Source of the DNA: Paramacrobiotus metropolitanus
Taxonomy: Eukaryota; Tardigrada; Eutardigrada; Parachela; Macrobiotidae
NCBI RefSeq assembly: GCF_019649055.1
Contig: NW_026570244.1
Span: 186,001 to 250,000, forward strand
Direction of reading: 5' to 3'
DNA: 64,000 bases
Shown: positions 1 through 11,989 of the stretch, one piece after another
Numbering within the stretch: the stretch's first letter is position 1
Layout of the letters: each line of letters starts with the position of its first letter
Made by a program: the position numbers and the translations under genes
Notes under the pieces: generated by a model
Seen by the model: the letters and a program-made list of their open reading frames with translations, nothing else
Databases searched by the model: none
Told to the model about the DNA's origin: nothing

Positions 1-417
1 TGTCTGGCCGCGTTTTAGAACATGGGCTTTCCGATGATAGCAGTAGTTTTTGTGGATTATGTCTGGAATACCGGCACCAGTGTAAGGAATTTGTTTTGTT
101 CGTGGTAATAAAGATCTAGAACTAGATATCTGTATAAACAAATTATTTGAGATGCATTGTGATAAAGAGCCAAGGTCGAACGGTCACCGATGACAGCGTC
201 CAAATAAATCTCGAAGAGCTTGGCGGCAATTTCTGTTGGCACAGGTCTGTGTATTTGCAGTTTTGCTATTGGTGCAAAACCTAATTTTGAGCGTTCACAG
301 TGGGGTTACCGCACTAAAACATCTTTTGGCTTCGCCAAAGGTTCACAACCACTTGCGTAAAAATTACTCTTGTCAATTTATTTCTGCGGTCATATTACAT
401 AGGCCACCAATGCAAGG
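1..417. other. Unassigned left edge
   Basis: Nothing here is recognised. A 61-codon frame on the minus strand (57-242) and a 99-codon frame on the plus strand (236-535) are open, but the first lacks an ATG and the second runs into the inverted-repeat element that begins at about 423. I treat both as chance. Confidence 0.3.
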
Positions 418-422
418 CTTAA

Positions 423-1099
423 GGGAAGTGCCACGGTACATGGTACATGTATTCATGTACATACACGAAATCTTTCAGTTTCGCGCACTCCCAAACCATT
501 TTTTCTCTTGCTTTATGACAATCTCTGCCAAATAATTTGTATACACTGGCCTGAAAACCGTTTGCGCGCGCAAAATTCGGTTCGGGAGTTATGGTTGTTC
601 AAAAATTCCAAAAAGTTTAAATGCATTCAGGTGTACCAACAGTCTCATTACGGACCGATCTCCTTCAAATATTGCATGTAAATGCACATAACCATGAAGA
701 TCGTTCCTACACCGATCCAGACTTCCACGATTTTTTCAGAATTTCAAAATGATTTTAAAAGTTTTGAAATTTGAAACCCTGTTAAAACAGTGGATCGGTG
801 TAAAAAAAACGTTCTTCGTGGTTATGTGCGTTTGCCTGCAAAGTCTAAAGGCGATCGGTCTATAATGAGACTTTTGGTACCCCTGAATGCATTTAAACTT
901 TTTGGAATTTTCGAAAAGCCATAACTCCCGAACCGGATGTTGTGCACACAAATGTTTTTCACGCCCGTTTATACAAATCATCTGGCTACACTGCCTACAC
1001 AATGCCATAAAGCGAAACAAAAATGTGTTTGGGAGTGCGCGAAAGTAAAAGTTTCCGTGCAGGTTCACGAATTTGGCAACATGTACCGGGTCATTTCTC
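423..1099. mobile_element. TTAA-flanked long-inverted-repeat element, full copy
   Basis: Two arms of about 300 bp (roughly 423-720 and 780-1099) are inverted copies of each other, so the whole unit folds into one hairpin. TTAA lies at both outer edges (419-422 and 1100-1103). The ends read GGGAAGTGCC...GGTACATG and its near inverse. Landmarks recur in both arms: a GCGCACTCCCAAAC block, a CCGGTTCGGGAGTTATGG-like block and AAATGCATTCAGG. Other copies lie near 31.0, 45.3, 52.1, 56.1 and 58.2 kb, several ending at TTAA. TTAA targets are typical of piggyBac and Kolobok DNA transposons; this unit has no transposase and would depend on one in trans. Confidence 0.85.
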
Positions 1100-1103
1100 T
1101 TAA

Positions 1104-1946
1104 GTAGTCAACTATTATACAATACTAGAGAACCACGCGCAAATTGCGCGGAATAAATCAGAGAAAAATAACTGAATGCAAAAAAACAAATGTTTTCAAC
1201 TTCTTCTAAGACGTTATAGATTTATAATTTTACTCTTATTATCTTATTTATAATGATACCGGACTGCCAGGACAATCCTACTCCCGCATCACGGCATCCC
1301 GAGAATGGGCCGGCTTTTGGCTTAGCTCTTCATTCAAAACGAATCTTTCACACCATAATAATAAATAACCAATCAACTATCATTCAAAATCGCAGATGAT
1401 TTGCCCAGTTGCAATAGTAGCTCTGTAACTTAAACACAACTTAGGCTACTGAACCTCCAGATTTTTACCATCGCGATTCGCGCTCTCAGCCGCGCTGTTT
1501 CGAATTTCGATGTACCATTAGCCCTGACGAGCCATCTATTCATTAAAATTTATTATTTTACTTAAGACTACGGAATAATACGTGATCATGATTTAAGAAC
1601 ATCTAAGTTTCCCCCAGTCCTGCTGTTTGCGAGTGCATGATCATTAAGTGCGACTACCAAAACTGTCATGCAGTGTTTGCCCAGAGTGCGTTCAGTACTT
1701 AAGACCACCGACCAGACCAGTCGAATGAACGGATATTACAGGAACTGGTATTACTCCTCCTAGAAATTGAAACCTTATGAGGATGGAACCAATAGACCCG
1801 TGGAACGCTGCCCATGCTCCGTGCTAATACAGTACTTGAGCAGTCTAATGCACAGAAGCGCGCAATGGGTCACACTACACACGGACAATACCTATAGAAT
1901 AACGGGAAACGTAATGATCGCCAATTAGGCCTCCTTAGTGAACGGA
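1104..1946. other. Unassigned AT-rich interval
   Basis: About 840 bases with no open frame above background, no clear inverted repeat and no recognisable RNA gene. I see nothing specific in it. Confidence 0.4.
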
Positions 1947-2190
1947 GGCCCGCGCTCACGCTCTGACTCAGACTCTGACCGCTCAAGTTTGACTCTGACC
2001 GCAGCACTTTGGCCGTCAAAACTCACCTTCAAAAAAACCGGTTCTTAGTTTCTTATGTTATTTTTAGGTTAGCTAGGTTTCTTGGTTTCTGAAGGTTTTT
2101 TTAGGTTATTCGTAGGTAATGCATAAGTGGCTAAGGTCATTCTTAATTTATTTCAAGTTTCCTTAGGGTTTTTTAACTTGAACGCGGGCC
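1947..2190. mobile_element. Degraded GGCCCGCG foldback element
   Basis: The left end GGCCCGCGCTC is followed by CTCTGA-type hexamers, and the right end GAACGCGGGCC is its inverse. The middle carries TTTCTTAGG-like words. This matches the better copies at 32030-32319 and 61640-61972 but has lost most of its right arm. No exact target duplication is left. Confidence 0.6.
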
Positions 2191-2429
2191 CAACGCTAAT
2201 ACTTTATCTGTCAAATCAGCAGAACCGTATAGTACGTACAAAAGCTAACACGTCAACTATCGATCAAGCCTACTGAGTATAGGGAGCGGTGGCGGTTTTT
2301 TGAGGACCAAGATCAACAGTTCACCACCACCTTTGATCATTATTATGCTGATCGGAACATGCTGATCAGTATAGTAATGATAAAAACTATATGCTGCGGT
2401 GCTGTAATGCCTGGAAATACCCCGCTCTG

Positions 2430-3619
2430 CTGTACCAACTGGATGAAACAATGCGCGCCTGTTTCCAGAGTCTGTCTAACGTAAGAACCAACCATAACGA
2501 CTACCCGCCCTGGCGTCAAGCAACTACCGGTTACTAGTGGTGCTATAAGCATCCGTCGGTCGAAAAAAAAATCTCTGCCAGATGGCTTCGATTCATTGCG
2601 TATCCGGCTTGCTGTCCGCAATCCTGCCTATCTGGTGTAGTCGACGTTGCTGGCGCAGTCGAGTCGTGGAAATCGAAAGCCCGTCTGCCTGCGATTCCAC
2701 AACTACGGGTAGCATTCCGGAAGTCCAAAAGTCTTGGTACTTGCCAATATGCAACGTTTCTCTCTGTGCCCTGCTGGAAGTGTTTATAGGAGACGAATTT
2801 AACACAGCGCGCTTACTTGCCCTGTCAAGACAAGAGGCCGGCATCTAGTTGAACGCCATACCGTCCGCTCGGAGCGGCAACCTGCTGGGTGACGACGAAA
2901 TAAAGATCAGCTTTTGTCTCCGTATCAGCGCCAAAATCTGTGAACCGCATGGTTGCGTCAAATGTCTCAAACAAGTAGACGGTTACGCACACCTCGGGCT
3001 GTCATGTGCTTTCTCCGCCGGAAGGCCCCCGGCAAATGTTGGGGAAAATGGCAAGCTTGTCTGTTTGTCGATCGTGAACTTATCTGTTCGTCGGTCACGA
3101 CCTAAGCTAGACTAACCACTAGCCATCACACGTAACTAGAGTCTAGTACAGCACTAAGGCAGCCTTAAATGCATCACCTGATCACAGAGAAGGGAAGGTC
3201 TCTTGTGGAAAAAAAATTCGAATTTGGTTTTATTATTGGGTAACACTATAGGTACACCGAAAGCCCCCGTTTAGTATAGGCGCCCTTTTTTCCGCACCCC
3301 GCTGATAAATGATACCCTTATTTTATGAATTGATTTCTTTCGTACACGCTGTTCTTTATAGGTACCTATATTTGTCGTATCGGAACCTAGATACGATAAC
3401 TATAATAATAATTAGAGCGAGTCGACGAAGGAACTTTTCAAGTTTTTAGGTTGTAGAATTTTCGAAAAGACGGGTGAAGCGCGTTCGAGTTCGTTTTTGA
3501 AACAGCGCTTCAGCATTGCCGTTGTTCGTGGTAATGCGGCGGCAGTTTTGGGCACTTTGCCGCGTGTTAAACAGTTCAATAATGCTAATGATGGTATTGG
3601 ATGTTTTGGTAGTACCTAA
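2430..3619 (+). pseudogene. LINE-like reverse transcriptase, C-terminal fragment 1
   Basis: Several decayed frames read as the region after the RT catalytic core that is common in invertebrate retroelement proteins. Landmarks are PPWRQA (about 2500), DEFNTARLLA (about 2790), LNAIPS...GDDEIKIS, an RISAKICEPHGC...C cysteine-rich stretch ending LSCAFSAGR (2849-3030), and, after a roughly 300-base spacer, KQRFSIAVVRGNAAAVLGT (3422-3619). A TAG replaces a likely tryptophan at 2846-2848 and the frame shifts elsewhere. The catalytic core is absent, as expected for a 5'-truncated LINE copy. The same C-terminal signature occurs at 11.99-12.44, 18.8-19.2 and 33.7/36.7 kb, so this is the commonest retroelement in the window. 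Clade not determined. Confidence 0.75.
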
Positions 3620-3901
3620 TTTTGTAGCAGTAGTGTCTGGTTAATACTGTCATATCTATGAATCGAAATAAAGAAACAAATTTATAATAATTATCTCTTA
3701 ACTCTAAAGTAAGTGTTGTGCTGCCCGTATTTCTCTGCAGACACAATCTGTACTGAGTGCTAACAGTCAAACAACACAGAAAGCCTGGTTTGTACAAAAA
3801 TCTATTTGTTAACGAACAACATACGCTATCCCCTGTGCGCTACTAGCTCCCAATGATTCTGGTCTAGGAAAACAGTGAAACGTTACCACCGTCAGATCGA
3901 T

Positions 3902-4670
3902 ATGCGGCATGCCACAACACTCGTCAATGCTGTAGACAAGTTTATGGAATGGGTCGACACCGCAAATACGAAGACTGGCAGTCCGAACAACACACCGACA
4001 ACGGAAAGAACAGCCAGTAAGAGCAATGAAACAGCCCTGTTTTAACACAGGGATAGACGCCTCCTGGTCCAACAAAAACCAGAGGCCGGCCTAAGCGAAA
4101 ACGCTCCGGTGAGATCAGCACGTTCAACCGGAAAACCGGGATAGATATTGGAGCTCTGGATGGTGAGAGCCAGCAGCCAGTCGTCCAAACGGCGGAGCGC
4201 ACCAGTACCCGTGATGTTCGGCACAGAGCCGGTAAAATACATTGTTTACGGTCACTACGTTTTGGAGCAAGAAGTGCAACGACTGGGAGCCGGACAGACG
4301 ATTTCGCCAGCAGTATTGTGGGCGATTTCTGAATTTCTCGTTGTGAAAATGGAGGAAGGGGAAGTCAGTGGATTTATTCCCCCGGCAAAAATTCACGACC
4401 GGAACTTCATTGGACTGAATAAGACCAAGCTGTGCATTCAAATTCACTTCAATGGCGTAAACCATTTCTTCGCGTCAAGCTGGGATGCAGACGCGCAGCC
4501 GGCGGCGCAGGAAGTGGTACTGTATCACAGCTTGGGCTATAAGCTAACTGACCAGGCCAAACTGGAACTATGGAAGTTCTACGGCCGTGATGAACCGGAA
4601 GAGCAGTTGCGGGTACGGTACGAGAACGTACCAAATCAAAAAAATGAAGCTAAGAAACATAAGGAAACTA
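3902..4670 (+). pseudogene. Ulp1-like (C48-type) protease ORF, probably transposon-borne and broken
   Basis: The main open frame (4148-4858) encodes about 175 meaningful residues before it runs into a small hairpin element. It contains LCIQIHFNGVNHFFASSWD followed by an EVVLYHSLGY stretch. This resembles the histidine-tryptophan and aspartate/serine region of Ulp1-type cysteine proteases found in transposon-derived genes. Two upstream pieces in other frames fit the same gene: 3902-4045, an acidic/serine-threonine stretch, and about 4050-4250, starting with a basic GRPKRKR patch. At least two frame changes are therefore needed, which suggests a pseudogene. No catalytic cysteine box could be identified. 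Ulp1 domains are known in some Mutator-like elements, and Mutator-type elements occur nearby, but the link is an inference. Confidence 0.45.
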
Positions 4671-4836
4671 AGGCCTCGTCCCGAATTCAAAGCGAATCTC
4701 GTTATGGTACGGTTGCTCAACCACACGAGGTGGCTGTTTGCAGTGGCCACGCCTACAGATACGGTACGCGAAGCCACCTCGCGAGGTGGAGTTGCTGTAT
4801 CGCAACGAGATTCGCTTCGAATTCGGGACAAGGCCT
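4670..4836. mobile_element. Small palindromic MITE
   Basis: Arms starting GTCCCGAATTC and AAGCGAATCTCGTT (4678 onward) are repeated inverted before 4829. The palindrome continues inward through a CACGAGGTGGCT block, so the unit is almost one perfect hairpin. AAGGCCT lies on both sides (4670-4676, 4830-4836), a likely 7-bp target duplication. It sits in the tail of the Ulp1-like ORF and supplies that ORF's last codons. Confidence 0.75.
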
Positions 4837-5451
4837 AAGAAATAAAGATTCTAACTGATTCTAACTGATGGTATAGGTTGTAAAGGGGAGGGGCACTGGC
4901 AACCGCAGCGATACTGGAACTGTTGCTCGTGATGGTAATGAGCCTAGTGATACTGCTGTTATACAATTTTCCATCTTTCCATCCATTTTTCAGTGTGATA
5001 TTTTTGAGTTTTCCTTAGATTCTTCCTAAGTTTCTAGATTTTATTAGCCTTAATTAACATTCCAGATTTTTCAGGTTTCATACGTTATCTCCCGTTTTCT
5101 TAGGTTTCTGGTTATGTATAAGACGCTTCGTATAGCACAGAATTTTTTGAATAGACGAGATCACGAGAATAAAACACCCAGAAAGAAAATGCGTTTAAAA
5201 TTTGCAGAAGCCTAACTTATACAGTACTATCTGATGTTAACCAAGCGCTAACTCTTTTAGAACTTTTGCAGCAGAAACGCTTTGAAAACTTAGGCATCTT
5301 GAGATGCCTAGGACTTCAAAAAACGGCAAACTTGTAAAACAGGAGTACAGTAATTATTACCAATACCACTTCTTTTCACGAAGTATTAGCACCACTATCA
5401 AAGCCAATATCATTAAATAGAACCACCCACTAAGAAACCAGGGAAAGCTAC

Positions 5452-5950
5452 GTGCTGGGATGCAAGACAAAGCATAAGAAAGCTAAGGAACGTGCAAAAC
5501 CATATACCAAAAAACGTACCAAAAGTAAGTTTCCCTATTTTGCCTCCCTGCCATCTGAAGTAATTAATACACATCTGAGAAATTTTTTGTCACATAAGCA
5601 GTTAAGTAAACTACCCAGAAAAATTAGAATCAAATTGTTTGATGAGAAACGGGAGAAAGGAGAAATGGAATAGCTTGTACCACTTTTTCTACTTCGCCAC
5701 GGACTTTTCAAAAATCAATTCATTCTTGCATCAGTTCCGCCCCAGTCCAGTTTTTGGCCGTAAAATAAAAACGTTAACTGCAAATAGTGTGCTTAATATT
5801 TCTGTAGTAGCAGATCTTTTTGGGAAGTTCAGGGGCTTGAGTAAAAATTTCCTTCCTCACGACACCAAATTTTGTCTTGTTCAGCCTTTGCAGTTCTATG
5901 AATTCAAGATTCTTTGCATCAATGAAAAGAATATTTTATGGGCTAGGTAG
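5452..5950 (+). pseudogene. Unknown lysine-rich ORF pair with an F-box-like stretch
   Basis: A 73-codon frame without an ATG start (5452-5673) begins with many Lys/Arg residues and contains FASLPSEVINTHLRNFLSHK, which looks like the start of an F-box helix set. A second frame (5639-5950, 103 codons) overlaps it by 35 bases. The two could be one gene with a frameshift or unseen splice sites. The second ends just inside the adjacent Mutator-type element, whose left target repeat is at 5932-5940. The F-box match rests on a short pattern only. Confidence 0.25.
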
Positions 5951-7159
5951 TTACCTAATACTCATAATCGTCATCATACTCATAATCCTACTCAAAATCA
6001 ATAAGTTATACTCATAATGTATATCATAATCATAATCATACAATACTTCGCTCCTACCGGTCATCATATTTCTGCTCATAATAATAACTCATACCCGTAC
6101 CACTGCTCATACCAGGGCTTAGTGTTTTCAGCGCGACTTTTCGCTGACATAAATTCATGCCGAAATAGGATTTTACAAGCTGAGCACGGATAAACAGTGG
6201 GGACTCCCAGTCTCTCCCAGTCTGGATGACAAGAAGCCGGCTCTGGAGTCGCGGCACAATATCGGTCCCAGTGCGCACAGTGCCAATCAACCGATGTCCT
6301 ATAATCTACCATTCCTTTACGAATTGAAAACCAAATCCCAGTCTCCTCTTGTGACAAAAAAAGTTTTGGCCGTTGTGCCGGAAGTGCATGATATATTTAA
6401 CAAACCGTCATCGCCGGCACGAATGTCGGTCGTTTCGCCGTTCCCGGTGATGCCCAGTAGTCCAGCGCGATTGCTCAATGGACATGCTCCGCGACCGCAG
6501 TCCATACATGACGGACGCGGAACAGAGAGTATTACTACTTTCGGAGATACCTTTATTGGGGAAAAAACCGCCCCACTTTACTTAATGAATTTTACTTCAT
6601 AATAATTTACTTCATCATAATTTTACTTCATAATTTTTAGATTTTGATTCAAGCTTTCAGCATTTGCTTTTTTTGTTGTAGAACTGCTGCTTAACGGTCA
6701 GCTCATCGAAATCATCGTTTTACCACGACCGTGATATATTTAATAAAGAATTTAGAAGATGACTTCTATAACGTACTTATGTACTTCGTACCATTCTCTC
6801 CGTTCACAACTTTTTCGTTTTCCTGCTTTCCATGTTCTCCCATGAAGAGAAGTGGGAGAAAACGTTGTGGCTTTCGAAGATTTACGATTTAATATAATAG
6901 AATTGTAAATGATAAATGGATTTTTTCATTTCGAACGGATTGGGATGCTACCTCGAAGAATGAAATTTGAAACGTTTGAAAGTTCAACCCTGGTATGAGG
7001 ATCGGTACGGGTATGAGTTATGATTAAGAGCAGAAATACGATGACCGGTAGGAGCGAAGTATGATTATGATTATGATATACATTATGTGTATAACTTACT
7101 GATTATGAGTAGGATTATGAGTATGAGGACGATTATGAGTATTAGGTAACTACCTAGCC
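5941..7159. mobile_element. Mutator-like non-autonomous element with long inverted ends
   Basis: The left end GGCTAGGTAGTTACCTAATA and about 160 following bases are repeated inverted at 7003-7159. The flanks are an exact 9-bp direct repeat, TATTTTATG (5932-5940 and 7160-7168). Long inverted ends plus a 9-bp duplication are the hallmark of Mutator-like elements. The arms contain (TCATAA)-like repeats. No transposase is encoded. The interior holds a GC-richer, gene-like frame at 6294-6602, listed separately. Confidence 0.88.
6294..6602 (+). pseudogene. Gene-like fragment inside the Mutator-type element
   Basis: This 102-codon frame reads as an ordinary, partly disordered protein rich in Ser-Pro (FNKPSSPARMSVVSPFPV, then MPSSPARLL) and differs in composition from the AT-rich arms around it. 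It ends before the right arm. Mutator-like elements are known to pick up host gene pieces (Pack-MULEs), so a captured exon is a reasonable reading. The parent gene was not recognised, and the reverse-strand frame over the same bases is shorter. Confidence 0.3.
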
Positions 7160-7586
7160 TATTTTATGCGCAGTTACGCGCATCTAAGATACCAATGGAC
7201 TTTAAGTTACAGCGAGGACAATAAACTTTTTTCATGAAATTTTGATTTTTTCGCCATCTAGAAGTAAGGCATCTTTTTGGTTTTTGCACCTAGCCATCGA
7301 TAGTTTCCATTTTCCCCGAAAAACAGTATGAGTAAATTTGTTTGTTTAATAATTGAAATCAGAAGAGAGACGAATACTTAACTTGTAAACGCTTTGATTG
7401 TTACAAAAAGTTTACAGGATGTTTGAGAAAAATTGCAAAAACTGTCCTGATAAAATCCGTGGCAAAGTGCGACATAGTGATAGTGGTCGATGGATATTTT
7501 GGCAATTATTCTCTATTTGATTGTTCTTAGACAAAGTTATATTTTACTTCTCTTCCTTAGTGAAGGGCATTTATATCTGTATGGCT

Positions 7587-7587
7587 A

Positions 7588-7620
<33 letters not shown>
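7587..7620 (+). repeat. (ATT)n microsatellite
   Basis: About eleven ATT units, immediately upstream of an open coding-like frame at 7624. Confidence 0.9.
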
Positions 7621-7622
<2 letters not shown>

Positions 7623-7623
7623 A

Positions 7624-7932
7624 GGTACGTATTTGCGCTGAGAGAGGCAAAATAGGGAAACTTACTTTTGGTACGTCCTTTGTAGAATCAGAAGAAACAG
7701 CTTACGTCGACCTGGGCCACGCCGATGTAGCCAAAAAATTTGCAAGGCTTCCCAAGGTTGAGACTGTTGAGTTCTTGTTTAAATCGGTGTGCCAAAATCA
7801 CTGTAACCGGATTGCAGTCTGTGGCGACGCCATGTTGTGTTGCTTGCCAGGGAGCTGCCACTGCCACCTCTTATACCCTATACTAATGGACAGTGCGCAG
7901 TTACGGAGCTGCATGACCTGTTTCCGGTGACG
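7624..7932 (+). pseudogene. Cysteine-rich open frame, possible exon remnant
   Basis: A 103-codon stretch is open from just after a TTATTAAAG that could serve as a splice acceptor to a TGA at 7930-7932. It has no ATG in its first 60 codons. The translation is protein-like (GKLTFGTSFVESEETAYVDL, then a Cys-rich part with CCLPGSCHCH). Function not recognised. It could be an internal or last exon whose partners were lost; no partner exon was found. Confidence 0.2.
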
Positions 7933-10452
7933 TGTCGCATGTGGACAAAGCATCGTGGAGCCATCCGCTCCCGAGATTTCGAAGGACGCTCACTGTACAA
8001 ATCGAGAGCGAAACACCCGGGCGGATATCTGATAGGAAATATTAGGGCTGTGGCACTGGATCTGGCTAACGGCGTTATTACTGTGTGGCCGTACATATGG
8101 ACGGTCTTGTCTTTTGGTTAGTTTCTCGCAAACCGTTTGTCGTTAATGTTGTACCGTAAACAGTTATTATATTCGATAGACAATTAATTTTATCTGCACC
8201 CTGAAACAAGGAAACAAGGAAACGTTTAAAAAACAAGAAAGACATGTCAAAATCATGTAAATTTTTACTATATCTTTTAGCTTGAAAAATTTGAAATTTT
8301 ATAGCACTTTGTCCGTACGAAATTCTTGACCTAATTGAACGGGTGTATATAAGGACCTTAATATTCAATCCAGAAAAACGTCATCGTGCGTGCACTTGGT
8401 GATAGCTATTCTGTCACCGTAGTTTGTCAGTTTCCCTAAAAGATACCACTTTCAAACACGATCACAAACCTGAATGCCGTAAAGCATTCTAAAATTACAC
8501 TGGACACTGAACTTTGTTACGAATACAAATTTGTAAAACGAATTCAGCACTCCCGTACATAATATGTACGCGAGTACATAATGTGTACATATTATGCATT
8601 AGAAGTAATCACTTCTGTTAATAATTACTGCGACTGCGTCAAACACCAATTGCACAACTTGCAGTACTAAACTAGACGTATAACAGATAGATTACATGGA
8701 TATCACAGATTCCAAGGCAAATGTTTTTAAAGCACTAATAAATGTTCCAATGTTTTTAAAGCAGTAATAAAAATCAAATGGCCGGCTCATGCTGATAGCT
8801 TGAGCTTGTGAGAGTACGTATAAAGCTCGTACATAGTTTTCTTATGTAGTGTACTGCTTCGGGCACTTTTATGTACAATAAGTACTGATTTTATCATGAG
8901 ATTTTCAGTTACATATTGACATAATAAGCAACCATGTATGGTACCAATGTCCGTTATGACTAAGGTGGAATACAGTAGTACTCAATTTATTGCTCAGACA
9001 ACACGTATTTGCTGTTATTAAGTAAAAATTAAGTATAAAAATCAGTATTCATAGAAAACGCTCATATGGTACAGTTAAAACGGTGAACCATCCTGCAGTG
9101 CTTAAACTCATGCGAGGCCTGCTACGCGCGACAGAGAGAGCGTATACATAGTTGAATATTTTTAGTTGCAATTTTTGTTGCATAATAAACGGTGACAAAA
9201 AAGTCAGGTTTAACAGTTTAATGTGCGGGTTCCGTAGCGGAGAGAAGTAAAACAAAGCGTTAAAGCTAAATGCGGAAGATTGTGCTTTATGGCCCTGATT
9301 TTGCCGGTGTCTTTTTTCTTCCGTTAGTTTTTCAGTGTAAAAAAGTTAATTGAATAAAGCGTTCATGTACAAAACTGACCATAATTTATGTGTCTACTAA
9401 GAAAATGCCTCGATTGGTCTTTGATAAAGCAAAGTGCAACTTTTGCCGGCTTTGAAACATAAATCACCGTTTTTCAAGCTACAGATAGTAAAAAACGTTA
9501 ATTGCTAAAGTAATATGAATTATCATTTAGTAGACTGCCAGTTTATCTGCATATACGCATCATATATGGCATAATATCAGTTTTTTCGCTACAATACGAT
9601 GTGTGTGACCAGACCAATGAGTGCCCTGGGTTTGTCTTCTCCTGAGTAAACTAAACTGGGCTGTCTACTTACTAATGTGACCTTTAACAAATAATCAACT
9701 TTAAACACTGGTGTCTCCCATAGATCAATCTGTACGATATGTATTTATATTTACATTAAGTAAGGATTTTTACGATTTTTGCATTGGACACCGCTGCACA
9801 GTTGGCCGCGTAAAAAGGGAGACTTACGGTTTCTTTGTGTCTTTAGGGCGAAGGCGGAGGTCTCAAATGTCTTCTGCCAGATGCAGCGGAAGGGGACAAT
9901 AGCCGTTTAAGTTGTTCCAGCGTTCCGGAAATATATTACATAAAAACAAATTTTATTACAGTACGGAAACGTGCCGTTAAAAAATTCCGAAGCTGATACC
10001 AGTCATGACACCACAGTGATGGGGCACTGGCGGGCAGGATCCATATATATACATACCTACATAATGAACTCATCGCAAAAGGGCAGTACATTTTTACTAA
10101 GCACTCGTACTGCACTGTACGCTTGTTGCCTACGTATTCGTACGACAGCGCTATTCCAATTCCAGTTCCTCCAATATTCCATACCCTCCTGCGGTTTTCG
10201 AAACTCTACTTCTCCTACAGTTTTAATCGTACATTTTTTTCTGAATGCATTACTGGATTCGCCGTAAAATTCTGAACCGACCGATCGATTGATACATGAT
10301 ACCGACTGCTCCCAGGAGAACGTTTGCCGTCGTTAATCCGTGAAAGGTCTATGGTATATGGTATATTAATACGCTTCGTCCAGTCTCCTACGGATAAAGC
10401 TCTTCCTGGACATAAGCAGCATTATCCCGCATCACAGGGCAACTGATTCTTT

Positions 10453-10493
10453 GGCCGGTGTCGCGTTGAACGATACTCAAAGCGACACCGGCC
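10453..10493. repeat. Perfect 12-bp hairpin
   Basis: GGCCGGTGTCGC (10453-10464) is exactly inverted at 10482-10493 around a 17-base loop, followed by TTTT. It looks like a factor-independent terminator but lies in an otherwise eukaryotic setting, so it is more likely the core of a small repeat. Confidence 0.6.
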
Positions 10494-10625
10494 TTTTCTG
10501 GGTATCACGGTTAACGCCTTAACTAAATTATTTCCACGAACTTTCGCCAGCCATTTATTGATAAGGGTAATGGCGGAAAGAGCGCCTGAATACGCGGCGA
10601 ACGGATGCAAGCGGTATTATGCATT

Positions 10626-10710
10626 AAGTAGTATGTATTATGTGTTATGTAGTATGTATTATTTATTATGTAGTAGTAGTATTATTATGTATTATGTATT
10701 ATGTAGTTGA
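10626..10710 (+). repeat. TATTATGTAG-type simple repeat
   Basis: Irregular tandem words of TATTATG, TAGTATG and TAGTAG fill this stretch. Confidence 0.8.
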
Positions 10711-11989
10711 AAGAGCGCGCTGGAGATCAGATAATACGCGCATACAGTATACTTGCCTTTGTACGAAGAATCACGCAATTACGCGATTACGCGGCCAGAC
10801 AGCAGCTTCCTTTTTGGCCATGCTCAAAGGTGACCTTTATCTCACCGGGCGCCCGGTTGTTGCGCGCGGCCGAAAATATAAAAAATTGCCTTCTTTGTTC
10901 CTTTTTTTGGCATAATGGTTGTCAAGCTTCTAAAACCGACTCAGGAGACGAGTATCTGCATTCTGCTATGGCGTCGTAATCACTGAAAATATGCGTTGTG
11001 GTGCTGCGGTGAAAGACTAATTTTATTGGTGAAAATAATTGAATTTCTGCGTCTTACGTGACGCTTAATTACCTCGGATCACAAAAGTCACGTTCGATGC
11101 GGACATGCTAATGTGCGCAGTGCCTACAGATGCAGTACATGTTTTATCTTAAACTGCACAAATCTTTGCCCTTCAACGACAAATTCATCGTCAGTACATG
11201 AAAAAATGTTAGCGCCAAGAAAGACACTTTGCGTGTCGGAAATAAGCGGTTCACAAACTTAGAATGTAAATAGTGCAGTTATGGGTTAAATCTTGCGGTA
11301 AACCTTAATTATCATATATAAATCACAGCTAAAATTCTGTTGTATTACAATTTACAACCAGCAGTAAAAATGCTCTCGATATGGATTGCCGTTAGGCGGT
11401 CCTCGAAAGTCAAAAACCAACACGCCCGTTCACCAGTGCAATTAAGGACAGGTCAGCATAGCAGTTACGCGCAATGCCAGTGGGCTCACAATTCATTTAT
11501 TAATTTCGCACACACAATAACACAATTAATTAAATGTCCTTTTGTAAACGATTTTGGGAAAATCTAGACTTTTGTGAACCGAAATGAACATTGACTCGGC
11601 AGCCAGAACACATAAATATGCCTGGTAACACAGAAATTATTAACAAGGTTTGCGGATGCTTTACCGAGAACTGTAGTTTTACAAGGTAAAAAACGCTCCA
11701 AGGTCCGGGCCGGGCCGCGCGCACGGGTAATCAGCCCCTTGGAGATGGAAGTACAACGATCCGTGTTGCGCCGGCCACGTCTTCATCATGTTTCTTACAC
11801 TGGTGGAGATAACACTAGGCACTTACTGACAGTGACAGGCTGCTGCTGTTAAATACATCGCATAACACTAGGCACTTACGGCTTACATCTGTTAAATACA
11901 AAGCATGAAAAAACTTCTGTTGACCTCAGACCTTGTGTGCGAGTTTTAGTCGCTCTAACCTCTGTTTACTTGTTTCCTTTCTGTTTGCT

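Larger units (their letters stand above)
7933..11989. other. Long interval without a supported gene
   Basis: Several 60-100 codon frames exist but none shows domain motifs, splice partners or composition unlike its surroundings. A near-palindromic run of GTACATAATATGTAC words lies at about 8553-8597. A perfect 12-bp hairpin (10453-10493) and a simple repeat (10626-10710) are listed separately. Confidence 0.4.

Noticed and set aside
57-535. Two open frames at the left edge
   Set aside because: No motif, no ATG for the first, and the second enters a transposable element.
10422-10610. Possible bacterial insert around the GC-rich hairpin
   Set aside because: No bacterial ORF or ribosome binding site is present; composition returns to background at once.
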